A stretch of DNA of 64,000 bases, taken from Paraescarpia echinospica. Lineage: Eukaryota; Annelida; Polychaeta; Sabellida; Siboglinidae. The stretch spans positions 67,616,211 to 67,680,210 of the forward strand of contig CM034538.1 of the NCBI GenBank assembly GCA_020002185.1, given 5' to 3'. A program made the position numbers and the translations under genes. Of this stretch, positions 58,346 to 64,000 are shown piece by piece. Each line of letters begins with the position of its first letter. Within the stretch, counting starts at the first letter, position 1. The notes under the pieces were generated by a model. That model saw only the letters and a program-made list of their open reading frames with translations. It did not search any database and was not told where the DNA came from.

Positions 58346-61170
58346 ATGGTGACCATAGCTAAGGACATGTGGGATGTACCTAAGAACCTACTCCCACAGA
58401 AACCTCGCAATGACACCAGTGGGCTCGAGATGGGTGACCGTATGGTGACCATAGCTAAGGACATGTGGGGTGTACTTAAGAACCTACTCCCACAGAAACC
58501 TCGCAGTGATATCAGTGGGCTCGAGATAGGTGACCGTATGGTGACTATAGCTAAGGACATGTGGGATGTACCTTAGAACCTACTCCCACAGAAACCTCGC
58601 AGTGACACCAGTGGGCTCGAGATAGGGGACCATATGGTGACCATAGCTAAGGACATGTGGGATGTACCTAAGAACCTACTCCCACAGAAACCTCGCAGTG
58701 ACACTAGTGGGCTCGAGATAGGGGACCATATGGTGACCATAGCTAAGGACATGTGGGATGTACCTAAGAACCTACTCCCACAGAAACCTCGCAGTGACAC
58801 CAGTGGGCTCGAGATAGGGGACCATATGGTGACCATAGCTAAGGACATGTGGGATGTACTTAAGAACCTACTCCCACAGAAACCTCGCAGTGACATCAGT
58901 GGGCTCGAGATAGGTGACCGTATGGTGACCATAGCTAAGGACATGTGGGATGTACTTAAGAACCTACTCCCACAGAAACCTCGCAGTGACATCAGTGGGC
59001 TCGAGGACCATATGGTGACCATAGCTAAGGACATGTGGGATGTACCTAAGAACCTACTACTACAGAAACCTCGTAGTGACATCAGTGGGCTCGAGATAGG
59101 TGACCGTATGGTGACCATAGCTAAGGACATGTGGGATGTACTTAAGAACCTACTCCCACAGAAACCTCGCAGTGACAACAGTGGGCTCGAGATAGGTGAC
59201 CGTATGGTGACCATAGCTAAGGACATGTGGGGTGTACTTAGGAACATCAACAACCTCGCGGTGACACCAGTGGGCTCGAGATAGGTGACCGTATGGTGAC
59301 CATAGCTAAGGACATATGGGATGTACGTAAGAACCTACTCCCACAGAAACCTCGCGGTGACATCAGTGGGCTCGAGATAGGTGACCGTATGGTGACCATA
59401 GCTAAGGACATGTGGGATGTACCTAAGAACCTACTCCCACAGAAACCTCGCAGTGACACCAGTGGGCTCGAGATAGGTGACCGTATGGTGACCATAGCTA
59501 AGGACGTGGGATGTACCTAAGAACCTACTCCCACAGAAACCTCACGGTGACACCAGTGGGCTCGAGATAGGGGACCATATGGTGACCATAGCTAAGGACA
59601 TGTGGGATGTACCTAAGAACCTACTCCCACAGAAACCTCGCAGTGACACCAGTGGGCTCGAGATAGGGGACCATATGGTGACCATAGCTAAGGACATGTG
59701 GGATGTACCTAAGAACCTACTCCCACAGAAACCTCGCAATGACACCAGTGGGCTCGAGATGGGTGACCGTATGGTGACCATAGCTAAGGACATGTGGGGT
59801 GTACTTAAGAACCTACTCCCACAGAAACCTCGCAGTGATATCAGTGGGCTCGAGATAGGTGACCGTATGGTGACTATAGCTAAGGACATGTGGGATGTAC
59901 CTTAGAACCTACTCCCACAGAAACCTCGCAGTGACACCAGTGGGCTCGAGATAGGGGACCATATGGTGACCATAGCTAAGGACATGTGGGATGTACCTAA
60001 GAACCTACTCCCACAGAAACCTCGCAGTGACACTAGTGGGCTCGAGATAGGGGACCATATGGTGACCATAGCTAAGGACATGTGGGATGTACCTAAGAAC
60101 CTACTCCCACAGAAACCTCGCAGTGACACCAGTGGGCTCGAGATAGGGGACCATATGGTGACCATAGCTAAGGACATGTGGGATGTACTTAAGAACCTAC
60201 TCCCACAGAAACCTCGCAGTGACATCAGTGGGCTCGAGATAGGTGACCGTATGGTGACCATAGCTAAGGACATGTGGGATGTACTTAAGAACCTACTCCC
60301 ACAGAAACCTCGCAGTGACATCAGTGGGCTCGAGGACCATATGGTGACCATAGCTAAGGACATGTGGGATGTACCTAAGAACCTACTACTACAGAAACCT
60401 CGTAGTGACATCAGTGGGCTCGAGATAGGTGACCGTATGGTGACCATAGCTAAGGACATGTGGGATGTACTTAAGAACCTACTCCCACAGAAACCTCGCA
60501 GTGACAACAGTGGGCTCGAGATAGGTGACCGTATGGTGACCATAGCTAAGGACATGTGGGGTGTACTTAGGAACATCAACAACCTCGCGGTGACACCAGT
60601 GGGCTCGAGATAGGTGACCGTATGGTGACCATAGCTAAGGACATATGGGATGTACTTAAGAACCTACTCCCACAGAAACCTCGCGGTGACATCAGTGGGC
60701 TCGAGATAGGTGACCGTATGGTGACCATAGCTAAGGACATGTGGGATGTACCTAAGAACCTACTCCCACAGAAACCTCGCAGTGACACCAGTGGGCTCGA
60801 GATAGGTGACCGTATGGTGACCATAGCTAAGGACGTGGGATGTACCTAAGAACCTACTCCCACAGAAACCTCACGGTGACACCAGTGGGCTCGAGATAGG
60901 GGACCATATGGTGACCATAGCTAAGGACATGTGGGATGTACCTAAGAACCTACTCCCACAGAAACCTCGCAGTGAAACCAGTGGGCTAGAGATAGGGGAC
61001 CATATGGTGACCATAGCTAAGGACATGTGGGATGTACCTAAGAACCTACTCCCACAGAAACCTCGCAATGACACCAGTGGGCTCGAGATGGGTGACCGTA
61101 TGGTGACCATAGCTAAGGACATGTGGGGTGTACTTAAGAACCTACTCCCACAGAAACCTCGCAGTGATAC
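58250..61170. repeat. 1329-bp higher-order repeat inside the 96-bp satellite
   Basis: Blocks recur at an exact offset of 1329 bp, for example 58573-59253 with 59902-60582 and 59579 onward with 60908 onward. The length equals 14 units minus 15 bp. Three diagnostic deletions account for this: 6 bp at CTCGAGGACC, 7 bp at GGAACATCAACAACC and 2 bp at GGACGTGGGA. A little over two copies are present. Confidence 0.85.
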
Positions 61171-61506
61171 CAGTGGGCTCGAGATAGGGGACCATATGGT
61201 GACCATAGCTAAGGACATGTGGGATGTACTTAAGAACCTACTCCCACAGAAACCTCGCAGTGACATCAGTGGGCTCGAGATAGGTGACCGTATGGCGACT
61301 ATAGCTAAGGACATGTGGGATGTACTTAAGAACCTACTCCCACAGAAACCTCGCAGTGACATCAGTGGGCTCGAGATAGGTGACCGTATGGTGACCATAG
61401 CTAAGGACATGTGGGATGTACCTAAGAACCTACTCCTACAGAAACCTCGTAGTGACATCAGTGGACTAGAGATAGGTGACCGTATGGTGACCATAGCTAA
61501 GGACAT

Positions 61507-63122
61507 GGCCAATGAATTCAACTCATTCTTTGTGAACATTAGTAAGAAACTGGCGAATAAGATTCGTTCAACATTAAGTTACAAAACATACCTCATCAAG
61601 GCCAGGACAACATCAAACAAATTCCACTTTAACAACATTTCGCCAGAAGACGTCGGAAAACTTCTCAGGGGCCTCAAGACCAACAAGGCGACTGGTCTAG
61701 ATAACATCCCAGCTAGGATACTGAAGATAGCTGCACCAGCCATAAGTGACCGTATAGCGTATCGGTTCAATCCATCCCTCACATCTGGAAGGGTACCATC
61801 TGACTGGAAACGTGCTAAGGTGTCAGCTATATTCAAACAAGGGTCTAAGCTGGACTTTGGTAACTATAGGCCTATTTCTGTGCTCCTATTATCAGTAAAC
61901 TGTTAGAGAAACTTGTTCATCAACAGCTGTATACATTTCTTGCCGATAATAACATTCTCTGTTCCGACCAATCCGGATTCCGACAACGTCACTCGACTCA
62001 AACCAGGCTTCACAACATCATGGAGGATATTTATCAATCAACAAACTGTAGTGGTCTAGTTGGACTGATTGCTTTAGACCTAAGGAAGGCATTTCACTGT
62101 GAATCACAATATACTCATGGACAAATTATCATACTATGGAATTAATTCTGATTGGTTTAAATCATATCTTACAAACAGAACTCAAAGTGCCACCATAAAT
62201 GGACAGTCTTCAGAATAGCTGTATGTTGAAACAGGTGTACCTCAGGGCTCTATCCTTGGACCCTTGTTATTTCTTGTATATCTAAATGACCTGCCAGTAT
62301 CTCTAGATCACTGTAGAGTAAACGTGTATGCTGACGATACTGCATTCTATACTCCAGATAATCTTGCTAACAACATTCATGATATCACCCACATTCTTCA
62401 AACTGATCTATTCAATGTTAGTAACTGGTTAGATGCCAACAAACTCACTCTTCACATTAGTAAAACCTCATGTATGCTACTGTGTTCAAGACAAAAACGT
62501 AAATATGTAAATGCTTCAACTCTATCTCTACAAGGTCAAAAAATTGAACAGGCTGAATCCTATAAATATCTTGGTGTCACTATTGATCAGGATCTCACAT
62601 TTAAAACACATGTAGAAAATGTTATACATAAAATCAACAGGTCACTCGGTGTATTGAAACGTAGTAGTCCATTTATTCCTCTCTCGAGTTGGGTTACATT
62701 ATGTAACACTATGTTATTACCTCATTTGGATTATTATTGTACTCTATGGGATGTTTGCTCAGATTGTAACATAAGTAGACTTCTGAAATTACAGAATCGA
62801 GGAATGCGTATTATCCTGGGGTGCCATCACAGGACCCACGTCTCTGATATGTTAACATCTCTAAAATGGTTAAATGTTCGTCAAAGATTTATTCTTCTGA
62901 AATGTACTATTGTGTAAAACATTGTAAATGGTAAAACTCCAAATTATCTTAATAAGGTAACTCCTGGGATATCTCACAGTTATAGTACAAGATCTAAATC
63001 ATCCAATAATATCTTCCAAACCCATAGTCACCAAAAGTCTCTAAAATACACTGGCACATCATTGTGGAACAATCTACCATCTAAACTAAAAAATCAAAAA
63101 ACTTGCCAGTTTCAAAAATTAA
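61507..63122 (+). mobile_element. LINE, downstream half: reverse transcriptase and C-terminus, decayed
   Basis: Continues from the satellite frame as ANEFNSFFVNISKKLANKIR, then KTNKATGLDNIPARILK, DWKRAKVSAIFKQG and NYRPISVL. A frameshift lies near 61890, then SDQSGFRQRHSTQTRLHN and LIALDLRKAF. The next catalytic region is disturbed near 62095. A TAG lies near 62217, then TGVPQGSILGPLLFLVYLND and the catalytic YADDTAFY box near 62330. The C-terminal region YLGVTIDQDLTFKTHV, LPHLDYYCTLWD and LWNNLPSKLKN follows. The order matches CR1/Jockey-group reverse transcriptase. The element stops near 63122, where a GTACT-rich sequence begins. It is not functional. Confidence 0.9.
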
Positions 63123-64000
63123 TGTACTCAGTACGGGTTATGGACTCGTACTCGTACTCATACTCATTGTACTCAGATTTTACGAGTACATCTGAGTACT
63201 TTCTCAATATGTACTTGGGAAAATAAATATATTTGGTTATAAAATGAAATTTTTCTTAAATATTTAAATGTTCAACTATTGTTTAAATACTTTGTTAATT
63301 CTGATAGAATATCACTTTACCATCCCTCCACTTAGTACATCCTCATTCTCTGATAACCATGACTCATGATACCCAAACATGGCAACAGGCAGCACATTTT
63401 CCCAGTCAGAAACACCCTCTTCAGCAAACAATAATTGTAGGCTATCAGTTCAGGCCATAAACCTGTTTGTTTAATTGAGCCACCAGGATGACCATAAAGA
63501 GCCAATTAGCAGTTAACCCACCAGTTAGACAGGAAATGCCTTTGATGTAGTCTGGAGACCATGCCACTTGACAGTGGCTGACAGTGCTAACTGCTAAGAA
63601 TGAGAAATGCCAGTCTTCCTCTGTAGAAGTAAGGTGGCTCAAGTCAGACTGCCCACTACACTGGTATAATCCCATGGCAGCAGCCTGGCTAAAAAGTCCA
63701 AAGGGGATGCTGAGCCTGTTATGTGGACATGTGCTAACCCTCTCAACAATTAGTAGTCTACGATTACAAAATATAAACTGCAAACTTATAATATCAGCAA
63801 ATTGCTGATTGTAGAGGCGAACGAATACCTCAGTCAGCCATGTACATATCGTCACAGTGACTCACTGCAGTTCTGAGTTTTCCAACTCTGGCGCAGTTGG
63901 TCCCTCACCACCTCAGCATTCCAGCCTCATCAGGCCCAGTTAAAAGGGTATTTAGCATAGCTGAGAAAGTATTCTGCCTTGAACGGTGCAGCCTGAAAGA
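63123..64000. other. Distal POLR2I intron 2; possible terminus of another DNA transposon
   Basis: At 63123-63225 the sequence is packed with GTACTC/GAGTAC motifs (GACTCGTACTCGTACTCATA), resembling the subterminal repeats of the hAT-type element but of a different family. The rest shows no recognised feature. The 136-codon minus frame at 63445-63855 has no domain. Confidence 0.4.

Larger units (their letters stand above)
39279..61506 (+). repeat. 96-bp satellite derived from the LINE's own linker, about 121 units, with eight hAT-type insertions
   Basis: The unit is 96 bp (32 codons), containing CTAAGGACATGTGGGATGTA, CCTACTCCCACAGAAACCTC and GTGGGCTCGAGATAGG. Translated in the LINE frame it gives AKDMWDVPKNLLPQKPRSD then TSGLEIGDHMVTI. 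The LINE enters with SGNSKDIWG and leaves with MVTIAKDMANEFNSFFVNIS, so the unit is the piece of LINE coding sequence that should occur once between them. About 27 units lie left of the first insertion, four between most successive insertions, about 21 between the fourth and fifth, and about 49 on the right. The first unit has an extra G near 39294 that shifts frame relative to the upstream LINE. Confidence 0.93.

Noticed and set aside
39226..61906. Long + and - frames in the 96-bp satellite as a repeat protein gene
   Set aside because: The + frame is LINE linker sequence repeated, and the - frame is its stop-free shadow. There is no independent start, domain or terminus.
37142..64000. Search for POLR2I exon 3
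   Set aside because: No segment encoding the expected Cys-Arg-Asn-Cys continuation with an acceptor was found, so it was not annotated.

Overview
This window is nuclear DNA of an animal, probably a marine invertebrate. The evidence is split genes with GT/AG introns, non-LTR retrotransposons, hAT-type DNA transposons and many minisatellites. A mollusc or other lophotrochozoan would fit, but nothing here fixes the taxon. No bacterial operon, CRISPR or phage feature is present. Most long open frames are tandem repeats without stop codons, not genes.

Three host genes are visible in part, all on the + strand. (1) A Fos/ATF3-like bZIP gene (gene A) has a 108-bp basic-region exon at 6309-6416 and a leucine-zipper exon at 8856-9032. 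(2) A second bZIP gene (gene B) has a probable N-terminal exon at 24345-24587 and a basic-region exon at 25970-26071. Both basic exons are flanked by phase-0 introns, and both are interrupted 12 residues after the Cys-Arg of the basic region, so they look like tandem paralogues. No zipper exon is found for B. (3) POLR2I (RPB9, a small RNA polymerase II subunit) has exon 1 at 30054-30121 and exon 2 at 37087-37141. Its remaining exons must lie past the right edge, so intron 2 is longer than 26.8 kb.

Layout. 1-5.4 kb: 57-, 38- and 35-bp minisatellites and a possible terminal exon of an upstream gene. 5.4-11 kb: bZIP gene A, with a GAT-rich tract, a 42-bp minisatellite starting on its splice donor, a 12-bp array, duplicated acceptor sequence and a 1.7-kb 16-bp array just after its stop codon. 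13-20 kb: RTE-like and CR1/Jockey-like LINE copies among 40-, 41- and 45-bp minisatellites. 21-23 kb: a tetranucleotide tract, a short inverted-repeat element and an inverted copy of a repeat also found in gene A. 24-26.8 kb: bZIP gene B. 28-29 kb: another LINE copy and a tRNA-like sequence. 30-64 kb: POLR2I, with a decayed hAT element in intron 1 and LINEs plus a very large satellite in intron 2.

The most striking structure is at 38.9-63.1 kb. A LINE has been split by expansion of a 96-bp (32-codon) piece of its own endonuclease-RT linker into about 121 tandem units. A 1321-bp non-autonomous hAT-type element inserted into one unit. It was then amplified with four units as a 1713-bp higher-order repeat (1321 + 8 + 4 x 96), giving eight copies. 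A second, 1329-bp higher-order repeat occupies the right part of the array. The whole structure lies within an intron of an essential RNA polymerase II gene.
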